Positions 47,256 to 57,314 of a DNA stretch of 64,000 nt are shown here, in pieces. Location of the stretch: assembly GCF_021555175.1 (NCBI RefSeq), contig NZ_JAKGRW010000009.1, positions 124,001-188,000 of the forward strand, given 5' to 3'. A program made the translations under genes and the position numbers. Under the pieces are notes generated by a model. That model was given only the letters and a program-made list of their open reading frames with translations. It had not been told where the DNA came from and did no database searches. Positions within the stretch are counted from its first letter, which is position 1, and each line of letters starts with the position of its first letter. The stretch is from Nocardioides alcanivorans. GTDB taxonomy: Bacteria; Actinomycetota; Actinomycetes; Propionibacteriales; Nocardioidaceae.

Positions 47256-48484
47256 TCAGGTGGGTCGGATCCCCTCGACGAAGTTGGCCTTCACCTCGTC
47301 GACGACCGCGGGGTGGCGGAAGAGGTTGGTGGCTGTCATCGCAAGCATCAACGCTCCGTCGAGCACGGCCTTGTCGCCGTGCTCGCCGCCCACCAGCTCC
47401 GTTGCACGTCGGCTGTGCATCGTGAGACCCGGAACGATCTCGATGTTGGGGTGGATGGACGGCACGACCTGACTGACATTGCCCATGTCGGTCGAACCCG
47501 GGAAGACCTCCTCGCGGTGCGGTTCGGTGATGCGTCCGATCCGGGCGTAGCTCGCGTCGACGATCGCCTCGAGCACCGGGTTCGGCTGGATCGAGAGGTA
47601 CGTCGGGCCACCCTCCTCGATCGTCACCGCCGCTCCCGTGGCCATCGCAGCGCCGCGGGCGCAGTTCTCCACGCGGGGCTGCACGTTCTCGAGGAGGGCG
47701 CGCGGGTCCTCGGCGCGGACCGAGGCCTCGATCACCGCACGCTCAGGAATGATGTTCTGGGCGTCGCCGCCTTCGGTGATGATCGCGTGGATCCGGACGT
47801 CGTCACTCATCTGCTGCCGGAGCAGCCCGATCGCGTTGAGCGTCAGGACGGCCGCATCCAAGGCGTTGATCCCGTCGTGAGGGCTGACAGCCGCATGCGC
47901 AGCGCGTCCGGTGAAGGTCATGGTCAGGCTGGACCGGCTGAGCGTGCGCATCGCCGAGAGGTTCTCTCCGGAGGGGTGCAACATGATTGCCGCGTCGATG
48001 TCGTCCAGCAGGCCGCTCGTGATGATCGGGATCTTCCCGCCGCCACCCTCCTCGGCAGGGCTGCCAACCACGACGAGACGCCCCCGAGTGCGGTGTCCGT
48101 TGCCAGGAGCTCCTTGACGAGCAACGCTGCACCGAGTCCGGACGAGGCGATCACGTTGTGACCGCACCCGTGGCCGATCTCGGGAAGCGCGTCGTACTCG
48201 CAGAAGATCGCAACCCGTGGGCCCGGCCTGCCGGTGTCGAACGTGCCGGTGAAGGCGGTCTCGAGTCCTGCGATGCCGCGCTCCACGTCGAAGCCGTGGT
48301 CGGCGAGGTGGGATGCGAGCAGCCCGCTGGCGAAGACCTCCTCGAAACGGATCTCCGGACGGGAGTGGATCTGGCGGCTGGTGTCGAGGAGGAGGTTGCT
48401 CAACGCGTCGAGCCGCGCGCGCAGCAAGTCCTCATCGGCCTGGGAGAGTGCCGGAATACCTGCTGTGTCGTCGGCCTGCGTCAT
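47256..48484 (-). CDS. M20-family amidohydrolase/peptidase (AbgB-like), frameshifted
   Basis: Zinc amidohydrolase of 409 residues after adding one base at the C5 run 48081-48085 (restored TALGGRLVVVGSPAEEG). Metal-binding blocks: EYDALPEIGHGCGHN and GSPAEEGGGGK, with TGRAAHAAVSPHDGINALDA as the lid domain. The group hydrolyses N-acyl amino acids, p-aminobenzoyl-glutamate or similar amides in the cytoplasm. Start ATG after GGAGGT. Divergent from the ABC importer operon, which would bring in the substrate. Confidence 0.85.
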
Positions 48485-48556
48485 GAGTACCTCCAGTAGC
48501 GGTGAATGGCTGCCCGCATGATCGACGCGGACCCCCTCGAGCGAAGACAGGAATGG

Positions 48557-48569
48557 TCCGCTCAGCGGA
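48557..48569. promoter_or_regulatory. IclR-like palindromic operator, copy 1
   Basis: TCCGCTCAGCGGA: perfect 6-bp arms around one base. It lies in the 183-bp gap between the divergent M20 and ABC permease genes. A near-identical site is 37 bp further on. Confidence 0.6.
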
Positions 48570-48593
48570 AAAACCGTCGAATTCGTCGGACGT

Positions 48594-48606
48594 TCCGCTG
48601 AGCGAA
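48594..48606. promoter_or_regulatory. IclR-like palindromic operator, copy 2
   Basis: TCCGCTGAGCGAA, one mismatch from palindromic and 11 of 13 positions the same as copy 1. The pair suggests cooperative binding of a local regulator not seen in this window. Confidence 0.6.
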
Positions 48607-48667
48607 CCAGCCATATGGTCGCCGGGTGTGGCCCACACAACACTGAGCGGCCAATGGAAGGGGAATC

Positions 48668-49696
48668 ATGGCAATTGGTACACCAGAGTCGGTGCGGGGC
48701 CGTCGGTTCGAGGTTCCGTCCTGGGCTCGTGCCGTGCGGCTGAGTCCGGTCGCGGCCATGATCGTGGGGCGGCTGCTCCGGGGCGTGTTCGTGCTGTGGT
48801 TGCTGTCCATCCTGGCCTTTGTCCTCGTCCAGGCGCTGCCCGGTTCGCCGGTCGACGTGCTCGCGGGGCCGTACAGCGATGCGGACACCCGAGCCAGGAT
48901 CAGCGCGGAGCTCGGGATGGGCGACCCGCTGGTCACCCAGTACTTCAGGTGGCTGGGCCAGATCTTCCAGGGCAATCTGGGAGTCTCGTTGTACAACGGG
49001 CTCCCGGTCAGCTCACTGATCGCGGACCGACTGGTCAACACCCTTGAACTCGCGATCGCCGCGACGTTGATCTCCGTGCTGTGGGGAGTGCCCTTCGGTG
49101 CTCTGGCCGCCCTGAACCGTGGTGGCATCTTCGACCGCATTGCCAGGACGGGCACGTTCCTGGGCCTTGCGACGCCGGTCTTCGTGCTCGGCGTCGTCCT
49201 CGTGCTCGCCGCCACCACCTGGTTCCCGGCCTGGCCGACCTTGCAGTACGTGCCCTTCGCAGATGACCCGGTCGGCAACCTCAAGAGCTTGCTGCTCCCG
49301 GCGCTCGCTCTCGGACTGCCCCTGGGGTCGACCATCTGCCGATACATGCGGACGTCGATGATCGACACCTTCGAGCAGGACTACATGAGAACGGCGTTGT
49401 CGACCGGCGCCTCTCGCACCCAGGCAATGGTGCGGCACGGCATGAGGAACGCCTCGGCTCCCGTGGTCACCATCGCCGGACTGCAGATGGCCGGAATCAT
49501 CGGCGAAGCGGTCCTGATCGAGAACGTCTTCGCGATCCCCGGCATCGGTCAACTCACCGTCAACTCCTTGCAGAACCAGGACTACGCCGTCGCCCAGGCC
49601 TGCCTCCTGCTGCTGGGTGCCGTCTACGTCTTCATGAATCTCGTGGTCGACCTGACCTATCCCCTCATCGATCCCAAGGTGGGTGCCAAGCGATGA
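48668..49696 (+). CDS. Peptide-type ABC importer permease (DppB/OppB family)
   Basis: 342-residue inner-membrane subunit. N-terminal helix after a longer basic leader (IVGRLLRGVFVLWLLSILAF), then the DppB hallmark FVLVQALPGSPVD, periplasmic loop and an EAA loop TALSTGASRTQAMVRHGMRN. C-terminal helices end in LVVDLTYPLIDPKV. First gene of a complete importer operon; overlaps the next permease by ATGA. Confidence 0.92.
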   Translation: MAIGTPESVRGRRFEVPSWARAVRLSPVAAMIVGRLLRGVFVLWLLSILAFVLVQALPGSPVDVLAGPYSDADTRARISAELGMGDPLVTQYFRWLGQIFQGNLGVSLYNGLPVSSLIADRLVNTLELAIAATLISVLWGVPFGALAALNRGGIFDRIARTGTFLGLATPVFVLGVVLVLAATTWFPAWPTLQYVPFADDPVGNLKSLLLPALALGLPLGSTICRYMRTSMIDTFEQDYMRTALSTGASRTQAMVRHGMRNASAPVVTIAGLQMAGIIGEAVLIENVFAIPGIGQLTVNSLQNQDYAVAQACLLLLGAVYVFMNLVVDLTYPLIDPKVGAKR

Positions 49697-50559
49697 CCGA
49701 CGCCACTACGTCCCCCGTGTCGACCGAATCCAGACGACGCGGCCAGCGCCTTCGATCCCTGCGGTCCCGCTCCGAGGTCATTGCCGGGGTGAGCCTGCTG
49801 GTCGTGCTCTTCACGCTGGCCTGGTGCGTCGGATTCATCCGACCGTTCTCGCCGACCGAAGTGGCTGGGGTGCCTTTCGAGGCTCCGAACGCCACGCACT
49901 GGCTCGGCACGGACGACGTCGGTCGCGACTACTTCGTCCGGATCAGCCAGGCGGGGCGGGTGTCGCTCACCATCGCGCTGTCCAGCGCGATGCTGGCCAT
50001 GGTCATAGGTTCGACCATCGGCTTGATCGCCGGCCTCGTGGGCGGTTGGACCGACTCGATCCTGATGTCGTTGATCGACCTCCTTCTCTCGTTCCCGTCG
50101 ATGCTGCTCGCCCTGGGTGTCGTCGCGGTCTTCTCACCCACCACCCTGACCCTCGTGCTGGTGCTCGCCTTGGTCACGGTGCCGCACTTCGCGCGCGTGG
50201 TGCGGGGACGTTGCCTGGAGCTGCGAGAGCGGGAGTTCATCCAGTCGGCGCGTGTCTCGGGCGTGAGCGGGCCGGTCATCGCGGCCAAGCACCTGCTGCC
50301 CAACGTGCTGCCGGTCATGACCATCCAGCTGGCCAACACCGCAGCGATCGTGATCCTGCTGGAGTCATCGCTCAGCTACCTGGGCCTTGGCGTCCAACCT
50401 CCGACCCCGAGCTGGGGACGGATGGTCTTCGAATCCCAGAGCTACATGGTCGGCTCGCCGTGGCTGGTCATGGGCGCCGCCGGCGCCCTCGTTCTCTCAT
50501 CCATCGGATGGGGCCTCATCGGGGAGGGATTCGCTGTTTCGCGCAAATCCATCGTGTGA
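49693..50559 (+). CDS. Peptide-type ABC importer permease (DppC/OppC family)
   Basis: 288 residues. An N-terminal helix, then HWLGTDDVGRDYFVRISQAG, the DppC signature, and EAA loop SARVSGVSGPVIAAKHLLPN. Intact, unlike the homologue at the left edge of the window. Partner of the DppB-like permease; 58 bp before the binding protein gene. Confidence 0.92.
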   Translation: MTDATTSPVSTESRRRGQRLRSLRSRSEVIAGVSLLVVLFTLAWCVGFIRPFSPTEVAGVPFEAPNATHWLGTDDVGRDYFVRISQAGRVSLTIALSSAMLAMVIGSTIGLIAGLVGGWTDSILMSLIDLLLSFPSMLLALGVVAVFSPTTLTLVLVLALVTVPHFARVVRGRCLELREREFIQSARVSGVSGPVIAAKHLLPNVLPVMTIQLANTAAIVILLESSLSYLGLGVQPPTPSWGRMVFESQSYMVGSPWLVMGAAGALVLSSIGWGLIGEGFAVSRKSIV

Positions 50560-50617
50560 CCGCGTCGCAGAAGCATCAACCTCGCTCCGGGGCGAGCAAT
50601 CGAAGGGAATCAGGATA

Positions 50618-52165
50618 GTGAAACTCAAGAACAGGGCCGTTGCCCTTGTCGGTGTTCTGGCACTGCTCAGTCTGGGGGCCTGCGGAAGTGGCTCCAAGAC
50701 TGCCAGTGACGAGTACGACTCCGGGGACACCTTGGTGATCGCCGACGAGACCCAGCCGCTGAGCGGTCTGGACCCGATCATGGCGCAGGCGCACGACGCC
50801 AAGCGTGTCGTCTCCCAGCTCTACGAGGGGCTCCTCCGCCTCGGCGAGGACGGGCGCACCGTGGAGCCCGCCTTGGCATCGGACTGGGAGATGAAGTCGC
50901 CCACCGTCTACGAGTTCCAGCTCCGCGAGGGGGTCACCTTCCACGACGGTTCCGAGCTGACTGCCGCCGACGTCGTCTTCAGCCTGGAGCGGGTCATCGA
51001 TCCCGACCAGAACTCCCCCTACCGCTCTCTCTACAGGATCAAGTCCGTGACGGCCCCCGCCGAGGACCGCGTGGTCATCGAGCTCTCGCGCCCGCAGGCG
51101 TCGCTGCCTCGCCTCCTGGCCCAGCCTTGGAGCGGCGGCATCGTCAACCAGAAGTGGGTGGAGTCGGTCTCCGAGGACGAGATCAAGACCCAGGCCAACG
51201 GCACCGGTCCCTACCGACTCGACCAGTTCAAGGAAGGCAGCACGATCAGCACCTCGGCCTTCGAGGACTACTGGGACGGTGCGCCCGAGATCAAGACGGT
51301 GGAGTACCGGGTGATGCCCGACGAGTCCACCCGTGTCCAGGCTCTTCGCTCGGGCGCGATCCACATGACGCAGATCCGACTCACGAAGAACAAGCAGGAG
51401 TTGGAGAAGTCCGGCTACGAGATGGGTGAGTCCTACTTCGTGGGCTCCTACTGGCTGGCCCTGAACATGAAGGAGGGGCCGCTCTCCGACGAGCGGGTAC
51501 GTCGCGCCGTGAGCCTCGGAGTCGACCGGAACCAGCTGATCGAGATCGGCTCCCAAGGGTCCGGAGTGCCCTCGGGTGCCGTGCCTCCGGGCGACCCCTT
51601 CGGCAGCGACACGCCTGACGACATGCCCTACTACGAGCACGACGTGGAGGAGGCCAAACGACTCCTCGCCGAGGCTGGTGCCAAGAACGTGAAGCTGACG
51701 TTGGCCATCCGTTCCGACTCGCCCGAGAAGATCGCCACCGCCCAGCTGGTCAAGGAGCAACTCGCCGAGATCGGTGTGAAGGTGGAGATCCGCCAGGTCG
51801 AATGGAGTCGTCTGGTCAGCTCCATCCTGTCCGGCGACTGGAACGCAGACATGGTCCAGCTGACCGCGGCGCTGAACGCCGACCCGAGTCAGTACCTGGA
51901 TCTGTGGTTCGCCGAAGGAGGCGCCGCCACGAAGGTCGATGACGAGGCCCTGTGGCAGATGATGGATGAGGCCGTCGAGGGGGATCTCTCCGACGAGGAG
52001 CGAACCGATGCGTACGCCGCCATCAACCACTACATCGCGGAGCAGGCCTACATCCTCGTGCCCTATGCATCCGTCCAGGTCTGGGAGACCTGGACGCCGG
52101 GACTCGACTTCAAGGCGGAACCGTCCAACACCCGCCTGTTGCTCCACAAGGCGACGGCGAAGTGA
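50618..52165 (+). CDS. Peptide-type ABC importer substrate-binding lipoprotein (family 5)
   Basis: 515 residues, extracellular solute receptor. GTG start giving KLKNRAVALVGVLALLSLGAC with lipobox LGAC, so the mature protein is a lipoprotein. Family blocks: YEGLLRLGEDGRTVEPALAS, REGVTFHDGSELTAADVVFS and DERVRRAVSLGVDRN. The family binds peptides but also nickel, opines, glutathione and many other compounds, so the ligand is open. Amidase and amidohydrolase neighbours suggest an amide. Confidence 0.9.
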   Translation: MKLKNRAVALVGVLALLSLGACGSGSKTASDEYDSGDTLVIADETQPLSGLDPIMAQAHDAKRVVSQLYEGLLRLGEDGRTVEPALASDWEMKSPTVYEFQLREGVTFHDGSELTAADVVFSLERVIDPDQNSPYRSLYRIKSVTAPAEDRVVIELSRPQASLPRLLAQPWSGGIVNQKWVESVSEDEIKTQANGTGPYRLDQFKEGSTISTSAFEDYWDGAPEIKTVEYRVMPDESTRVQALRSGAIHMTQIRLTKNKQELEKSGYEMGESYFVGSYWLALNMKEGPLSDERVRRAVSLGVDRNQLIEIGSQGSGVPSGAVPPGDPFGSDTPDDMPYYEHDVEEAKRLLAEAGAKNVKLTLAIRSDSPEKIATAQLVKEQLAEIGVKVEIRQVEWSRLVSSILSGDWNADMVQLTAALNADPSQYLDLWFAEGGAATKVDDEALWQMMDEAVEGDLSDEERTDAYAAINHYIAEQAYILVPYASVQVWETWTPGLDFKAEPSNTRLLLHKATAK

Positions 52166-52201
52166 ACCCACCGCACGTGGTCTTGAGTTAAGGAGTCAGT
52201 C

Positions 52202-54001
52202 ATGCAGGTTGGTCCAGGTGCCGGGAATGTCTTGGACATCCGTGGTCTCGACATCAGCTACGGCGCGGGTGCGCCGACCATCCGCGGGGTGGAGCTGTCG
52301 ATGGCCCCGGGGGAGATCCTCGGCCTCATCGGTGAGAGCGGGAGCGGGAAGAGCACGGTGGCCATGGCATGCATGGGCCTGTTGCCCAAGACCGCTCAGG
52401 TCAGAGCTGACCAGTTCACCGTGTGTGGCCAGGACGTCTCGGCCCTGGACCGCCGGGGTTGGCGGGACCTCCGGGGAGGTCACGCAGGCATGATCTTCCA
52501 GGACGCCATGGGCGCGCTCGATCCGTCGATGAGAATCGGCAACCAGATCGCTGAGGTCATCGGGCGTCATCGTGGCCTCCGAGGCAAGGCAAGAGCGCGT
52601 GCGGTCGTGGACGTCCTGGAGAAGGTGGGGGTGCCGGAGCCCGGGAAACGGGCCCGCCACTACTCCTTCCAGCTCTCCGGTGGGCTCCGGCAGCGGGTGG
52701 CGATCGCCCTCGCCCTGGCCGGTGACCCGCAGCTGCTGCTGGCCGACGAGCCGACCACGGCCCTGGACGTGACGGTGCAGGCGGGCATCCTCCAGCTCTT
52801 CAGACAGGTGCGTGACGACTTCGGGGTCGGCATCTTGCTCATCTCCCACGACATGGGTGTCATCGCCCAGACCGCAGACCGGGTGGGGGTGATGCTCAAC
52901 GGCGAGATCGTCGAGCAGGGGCCCGTGAGCGAAGTGCTGGTGCGGCCGCAGGACGACTACACCAAACGCCTGCTCGACGCGATGCCTCGCCTCGACGGCC
53001 CTGGCATCCCCTCGGAGCACGAGGACGAGACCGCAGTCTTCGAGATCCAGGATCTTCACAAGACGTTCCGCGTCAAGGGTCAGACGATCGCCGCGGTACG
53101 TGGAGTCTCGCTCGACATCCGCCGAGGGGAGGTCCTGAGCGTCGTAGGCGAGTCCGGCTCCGGCAAGTCGACACTTGCTCGACTGGTGGCGGGCCTCGAG
53201 ACGCCCACCGCCGGCGCGGTGAAGCTCGACGGGAAGAAGCTCGCACGGCGCGGACGGACGGCGCTCTCCGGCCGCTTGCAGATGGTCTTCCAGCATCCGC
53301 TCGGGTCACTCAACCCTCGACTCAGGATCGGCACCTCGGTACGGGAACCGCTCGGCAGCTCCCTGGGCAAGGGTGAGGACGTGCGGGCCCGCATCGCGAA
53401 GGCCCTGCAGGAGGTCGATCTCCCGGCTGACGCCGCGGGACGCTTCCCCCACGAGATGTCCGGAGGCCAGGCCCAGCGGGTGGCCATCGCCCGCTCCCTG
53501 ATCGCTGGCCCCGAGGTGGTCATCCTCGATGAGCCGACGTCGGCGCTGGACGTCTCGGTCCAGGCACAGATCCTGGAGCTGCTGGAGGAGTTGAAGAAGC
53601 AGGGTGACCTCACCTATCTCTTCATCTCCCACGACTTGGCGGTCGTCCGTCAGATCAGCGACCGGGTGGCGGTGATGTATGCCGGTGAGGTCGTCGAGCT
53701 CGGGGAGACCTCGCAGGTCTTCAACGAGCCCAAGCACTGGTACACGAAGGTCCTCCTCTCTGCTGTCCCCTCGCCGGACCCGAGAAGCCGCGGCGACCTG
53801 GACGCAGCGGCGAAGTCCGGTTCCGGCGGTTCGGCGGGAAGCGGCGGTGAGGGGCCCCGGTGCAGCTTCATGATGCGTTGTCCCATGGCCGACGACCTGT
53901 GCGCCACGGTGCGTCCACCGTTGGCGGACGAGGGCAGCGGCCACCTGGTCGCCTGTCACCATCCGCGCGAAGCGGAAGTCACCCACGAGGTGTCGGCATG
54001 A
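52202..54001 (+). CDS. Fused ABC importer ATPase (DppD-DppF in one chain)
   Basis: 599 residues with two complete ATPase domains. First half: GESGSGKST, LSGGLRQR, LLADEPTTALD. Second half from about 280: GESGSGKST, MSGGQAQR, VILDEPTSALD. The C-terminus carries the oligopeptide-transporter Cys motif CSFMMRCPMADDLC, which in DppD/DppF proteins can hold an Fe-S cluster. Drives both permeases upstream. Its stop overlaps the amidase start by 4 bp. Confidence 0.92.
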   Translation: MQVGPGAGNVLDIRGLDISYGAGAPTIRGVELSMAPGEILGLIGESGSGKSTVAMACMGLLPKTAQVRADQFTVCGQDVSALDRRGWRDLRGGHAGMIFQDAMGALDPSMRIGNQIAEVIGRHRGLRGKARARAVVDVLEKVGVPEPGKRARHYSFQLSGGLRQRVAIALALAGDPQLLLADEPTTALDVTVQAGILQLFRQVRDDFGVGILLISHDMGVIAQTADRVGVMLNGEIVEQGPVSEVLVRPQDDYTKRLLDAMPRLDGPGIPSEHEDETAVFEIQDLHKTFRVKGQTIAAVRGVSLDIRRGEVLSVVGESGSGKSTLARLVAGLETPTAGAVKLDGKKLARRGRTALSGRLQMVFQHPLGSLNPRLRIGTSVREPLGSSLGKGEDVRARIAKALQEVDLPADAAGRFPHEMSGGQAQRVAIARSLIAGPEVVILDEPTSALDVSVQAQILELLEELKKQGDLTYLFISHDLAVVRQISDRVAVMYAGEVVELGETSQVFNEPKHWYTKVLLSAVPSPDPRSRGDLDAAAKSGSGGSAGSGGEGPRCSFMMRCPMADDLCATVRPPLADEGSGHLVACHHPREAEVTHEVSA

Positions 54002-55422
54002 CTTCCCTGACCGATGTCGACGCGATCGCGCAGGCAGAGCTGGTGCGGACCGGCCAGATCTCGGCGATCGAGCTCGTCGAGGCGGCGATCGAGCGGATCG
54101 AGGCGGTGGATCCGGAGATCAACTCCGTGGTCCATCGTCGCTACGACCAGGCCTTGGACGAAGCACGCAACATCGACCCGACCCGCCCGTTCGCGGGGGT
54201 GCCGACGCTGTCCAAGGCACTCAACGAGAGCGTGGGAGACCCGGCGAACTTCGGTAGCACCTGGGTCGCTCGCTCGAAGCGCAAGGGCACTCGGGATGCC
54301 GAGATGATCCGCCGCATGCGGGCAGCAGGGTTCGTGGTGGTCGGCCAGACCTCCACGCCGGAGTTCGGGGTCCTCTCGGTCAGCGAGTCCGGAGTCCACG
54401 GCGTCACCCGCAATCCTTGGCAACCCGAGCTCACCTCAGGCGGTTCGAGTGGTGGTGCATCGGCTGCCACGGCGGCCGGGCTGGTGCCGGTGGCGCAGGG
54501 CGGGGATGGTGGTGGCTCGATCCGGATGCCGGCTGCGTTCTGCCATCTTGTCGGTCTCAAGCCGACGGTCGGACGCATCAGCGCCGGTCCTGGTGCCGCG
54601 AACCGCTGGGGCCACAGCACGCCCGCGGTGGTCACCCGCACCGTCCGTGACACCGCCGCCGTGCTGGACGCCGTGTCCGGTCCGGCGGCCGATGATGCCA
54701 CCACTCCTCGACCGCTCCCGCCGGATGGCCTGTCCGGCATCCTGCACGGACCCACGTCGCGGCTACGGATCGGTGTCCTCGACCACGCTCCGGACCATGC
54801 ACCCCAGGTCACCGCCGAGGTGCGTGCTGCCGTGCGATCGGTCGCCGACCAGCTGGCCGAACAGGGCCATGAGGTGGTGGAGGCCCATCCCGAAGCCTTG
54901 ATGGATCCCGGAGCCCTTCCGGCCTTCTTCGATGCCCTGAGCGTCACCGTCGTCCAGAGTGTCGACGGGCTTGCCAGGGAGATCGGTCCGCCCGCGCCAG
55001 GTGACCTGGACCCGGTCACGGAGCACTGGCTGCGGCGCGGGCGGAGCATCACGGGGGTCGAGCTCGCTGACACCTTTGCGTGGCAAGGCGCCTACCGGGC
55101 TCGGATGGCGGCATGGTGGACGGGCGGGTTCGATCTCCTGCTGAGCCCGGTCTTCGCTTCGCGGCCGAAACCTGTGGGGTGGCCCTGGCAGGAGGAGGAC
55201 GGCATCCAGAAGTCCGTCGACGTCCTCACCTTCACCGCGCCGTTCAACACCACGGGGCAGCCGGCGATCTCCGTCCCCGCCACGTTGACCGACGACGGCG
55301 TGCCACTCGGTGTCCAGTTCGTTGCCGCCGCCGGCCGCGAGGACCAGTTGATCGCGGTTGCTGCCGAGCTCGAAGCGATCCGCCCGTGGCGTGACCTTCG
55401 ACCGCGAGTGTTCGCCAGGTGA
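53998..55422 (+). CDS. Amidase signature family hydrolase
   Basis: 474 residues. Catalytic Ser-cisSer-Lys set: Lys in TLSKALNES near 66, Gly/Ser-rich TSGGSSGGASAATAAG near 150-165, and nucleophile Ser in GGDGGGSIRMPAAF. Hydrolyses an amide to acid and ammonia or amine in the cytoplasm. Coupled to the importer ATPase (ATGA), so its substrate is probably what the importer takes up. Confidence 0.88.
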   Translation: MTSLTDVDAIAQAELVRTGQISAIELVEAAIERIEAVDPEINSVVHRRYDQALDEARNIDPTRPFAGVPTLSKALNESVGDPANFGSTWVARSKRKGTRDAEMIRRMRAAGFVVVGQTSTPEFGVLSVSESGVHGVTRNPWQPELTSGGSSGGASAATAAGLVPVAQGGDGGGSIRMPAAFCHLVGLKPTVGRISAGPGAANRWGHSTPAVVTRTVRDTAAVLDAVSGPAADDATTPRPLPPDGLSGILHGPTSRLRIGVLDHAPDHAPQVTAEVRAAVRSVADQLAEQGHEVVEAHPEALMDPGALPAFFDALSVTVVQSVDGLAREIGPPAPGDLDPVTEHWLRRGRSITGVELADTFAWQGAYRARMAAWWTGGFDLLLSPVFASRPKPVGWPWQEEDGIQKSVDVLTFTAPFNTTGQPAISVPATLTDDGVPLGVQFVAAAGREDQLIAVAAELEAIRPWRDLRPRVFAR

Positions 55423-56384
55423 ATCATTCCCGCGGGTGGATGACTGCCGCACGGCTTCACGAGTTCGGCTCCCCACCACGTCTTGAGCGAGTGGCGGTGC
55501 CTCGTGTCGAGCCCGCTCACTCATTGGTGCAGGTGGAGGCCTCGCCGCTGACGCACCTCGACCTGACCATCGCCCGCGGCGGCTTCGGAGTGCGACCAGA
55601 TCTTCCGCACACGGGTGGCACCCAAGCGGTGGGGCGAGTGGTGAGCTCCGAACGGTTCGATGTGGGGAGCCGGGTCCTGGTGCGCGGACACGGCATCGGG
55701 ACCACACGTGCCGGCTGCTGGAGCGAGTACGCCGCGGTGCCCGACCTCGCCCTGACCGCGGCGGCCCCGCGGCTGTCGTCTGCGCTGGCCGCAGCCTTTC
55801 CCCAGCCTGCAGCCACGGCGTACGCGGCCGTCCACGACGTGGCGGACGTGCAACCAGGCGAACGTGTCCTGGTCACGGGGGCGACGGGTGCCGTCGGCCA
55901 GCTTGCGGCACAACTGGCGCTCCGCGCCGGTGCGCAGGTCCACGGCTTGGTGCGCAGCCCGGCCAGAGCTGGCCTGCTCGTGCCGGGAGTGCAGCCGGTG
56001 ATCGGGACCGAGGAGATGGGCGACCGCTGCATCGACGTCGTGATCGACACCGTCGGTGGGGACGTCCTGACTGAGGTGATGGCCACCTCCGTCCGTCCGA
56101 CGGGCCGTGTCGTCCTCGTCGGCTACACGGCCGGAGTGCGGATCGCCCTCAACCTGCCACGATGGCTGTTGAGCGAGGTGGAACTCCTCCCGCTCAACAT
56201 GATGCGTCGAGCCAGCAGGTCCGCGGAGGTCCTGCCCCCGCTGATCGACCTGTTGGTCGCCGGCGAGCTGTCCTTCGGGATCGAGGAGCTGCCGTTCGCG
56301 CAGCTGGCCGACGGGCTTGCGCGACTGGCCACGGGTACGGTCTCCGGGCGTGCAGTCGTCACCTTCGCCAGCAAGGAGACCTGA
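55419..56384 (+). CDS. MDR family quinone oxidoreductase-like protein
   Basis: 321 residues from a GTG overlapping the amidase stop; an in-frame ATG 21 bases later is an alternative start. Zinc-free MDR: GVRPDLPHTGGTQAVGRVV in the GroES domain and VLVTGATGAVGQLAAQLAL as the NADPH loop. Reduces a quinone or activated alkene. Part of the importer operon. Confidence 0.82.
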   Translation: MNHSRGWMTAARLHEFGSPPRLERVAVPRVEPAHSLVQVEASPLTHLDLTIARGGFGVRPDLPHTGGTQAVGRVVSSERFDVGSRVLVRGHGIGTTRAGCWSEYAAVPDLALTAAAPRLSSALAAAFPQPAATAYAAVHDVADVQPGERVLVTGATGAVGQLAAQLALRAGAQVHGLVRSPARAGLLVPGVQPVIGTEEMGDRCIDVVIDTVGGDVLTEVMATSVRPTGRVVLVGYTAGVRIALNLPRWLLSEVELLPLNMMRRASRSAEVLPPLIDLLVAGELSFGIEELPFAQLADGLARLATGTVSGRAVVTFASKET

Positions 56385-56496
56385 GGTGGCCACCGGATTC
56401 GGACCCCGAGCACGCCTCGATCACCTCCACCCGTTCCTGCAGCACGGCCGGGTTGCTCCCTGGCCCCGTCCCTGAACCCACGAACCGGAGACTCTC

Positions 56497-57285
56497 ATGC
56501 GAAAGCACTACGCCGACACCCGTCACGGCCAGATCCACTACGTCGAGGAAGGCTCGGGTCCGGCCGTCCTCCTGCTGCACCAGACCCCGCGTTCGTGGGA
56601 CGAGTACCGCGACGTCATCCCGCTGCTGTCCGACCGGTTCCGGGTGATCGCTCCCGACACCCTCGGTTTCGGCTCCTCCGACGTACCGGCACAGCCGTGG
56701 TCGATCGAGTTGTTCGCCGACGGGGTCGAGGACCTGATGGACACGCTCGGGCTGGACCCGTGCGCCGTCGTCGGTCACCACACCGGAGGTGTCATCGGCA
56801 TGGAGGTCGCGGCACGACGTCCCCTCCAGGTGAGCGCGCTGGTTCTCTCCGGCGTGCCGTACGTCGATGCCCCGCGTCGTGAGCGGGTGGCGCAGAGCCC
56901 GCCCATCGACGAGGTCCCGATCTCCGACGACGGGAGCCACTACCGGTTGTTGTTCGAGAGGCGGGCACCCTTCTATCCGGCTGACCGTCCGGACCTGCGT
57001 CAGCGGCTCGTGATCGATGCCGTACGGCTCGGTGATCGGGTCGAGGAGGGGCACGAAGCGGTCAACGCCTATCGCATGGAGGATCGGATCGGGCAGGTGC
57101 AGGCGTCGACCCTGGTCGTCTGCGGTGAGCTCGACAGCTTCTCGCTGCCCGACGTACGCCGTCATCTCGAGCGACTGGCCAAGGCCGAGCCAGCGACGCT
57201 CCCCGGTGTCGGGGTGGCCTCGGTCGACCACGACCCGGTGACGTTCGCCGAGGTGGTCGGAGAGTTCCTGGCCCGCACCACCTGA
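56497..57285 (+). CDS. Alpha/beta hydrolase-fold protein with His at the nucleophile elbow
   Basis: 262 residues. Fold elements: LLLHQTPRSWDEY (oxyanion region), DTLGFGSSD and, at the nucleophile elbow, VVGHHTGGVIG, where the usual G-x-S-x-G has His95 in the Ser place. The acid (CGELDSFS) and His (SVDHDPVTF) regions are present. Without the Ser it may not be a classic esterase. ATG has CCGGAG upstream at good distance; 112-bp gap before it. Confidence 0.8.
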   Translation: MRKHYADTRHGQIHYVEEGSGPAVLLLHQTPRSWDEYRDVIPLLSDRFRVIAPDTLGFGSSDVPAQPWSIELFADGVEDLMDTLGLDPCAVVGHHTGGVIGMEVAARRPLQVSALVLSGVPYVDAPRRERVAQSPPIDEVPISDDGSHYRLLFERRAPFYPADRPDLRQRLVIDAVRLGDRVEEGHEAVNAYRMEDRIGQVQASTLVVCGELDSFSLPDVRRHLERLAKAEPATLPGVGVASVDHDPVTFAEVVGEFLARTT

Positions 57286-57314
57286 GCCGGTGGCGGCGTG
57301 CCGCAAGCGGATGG

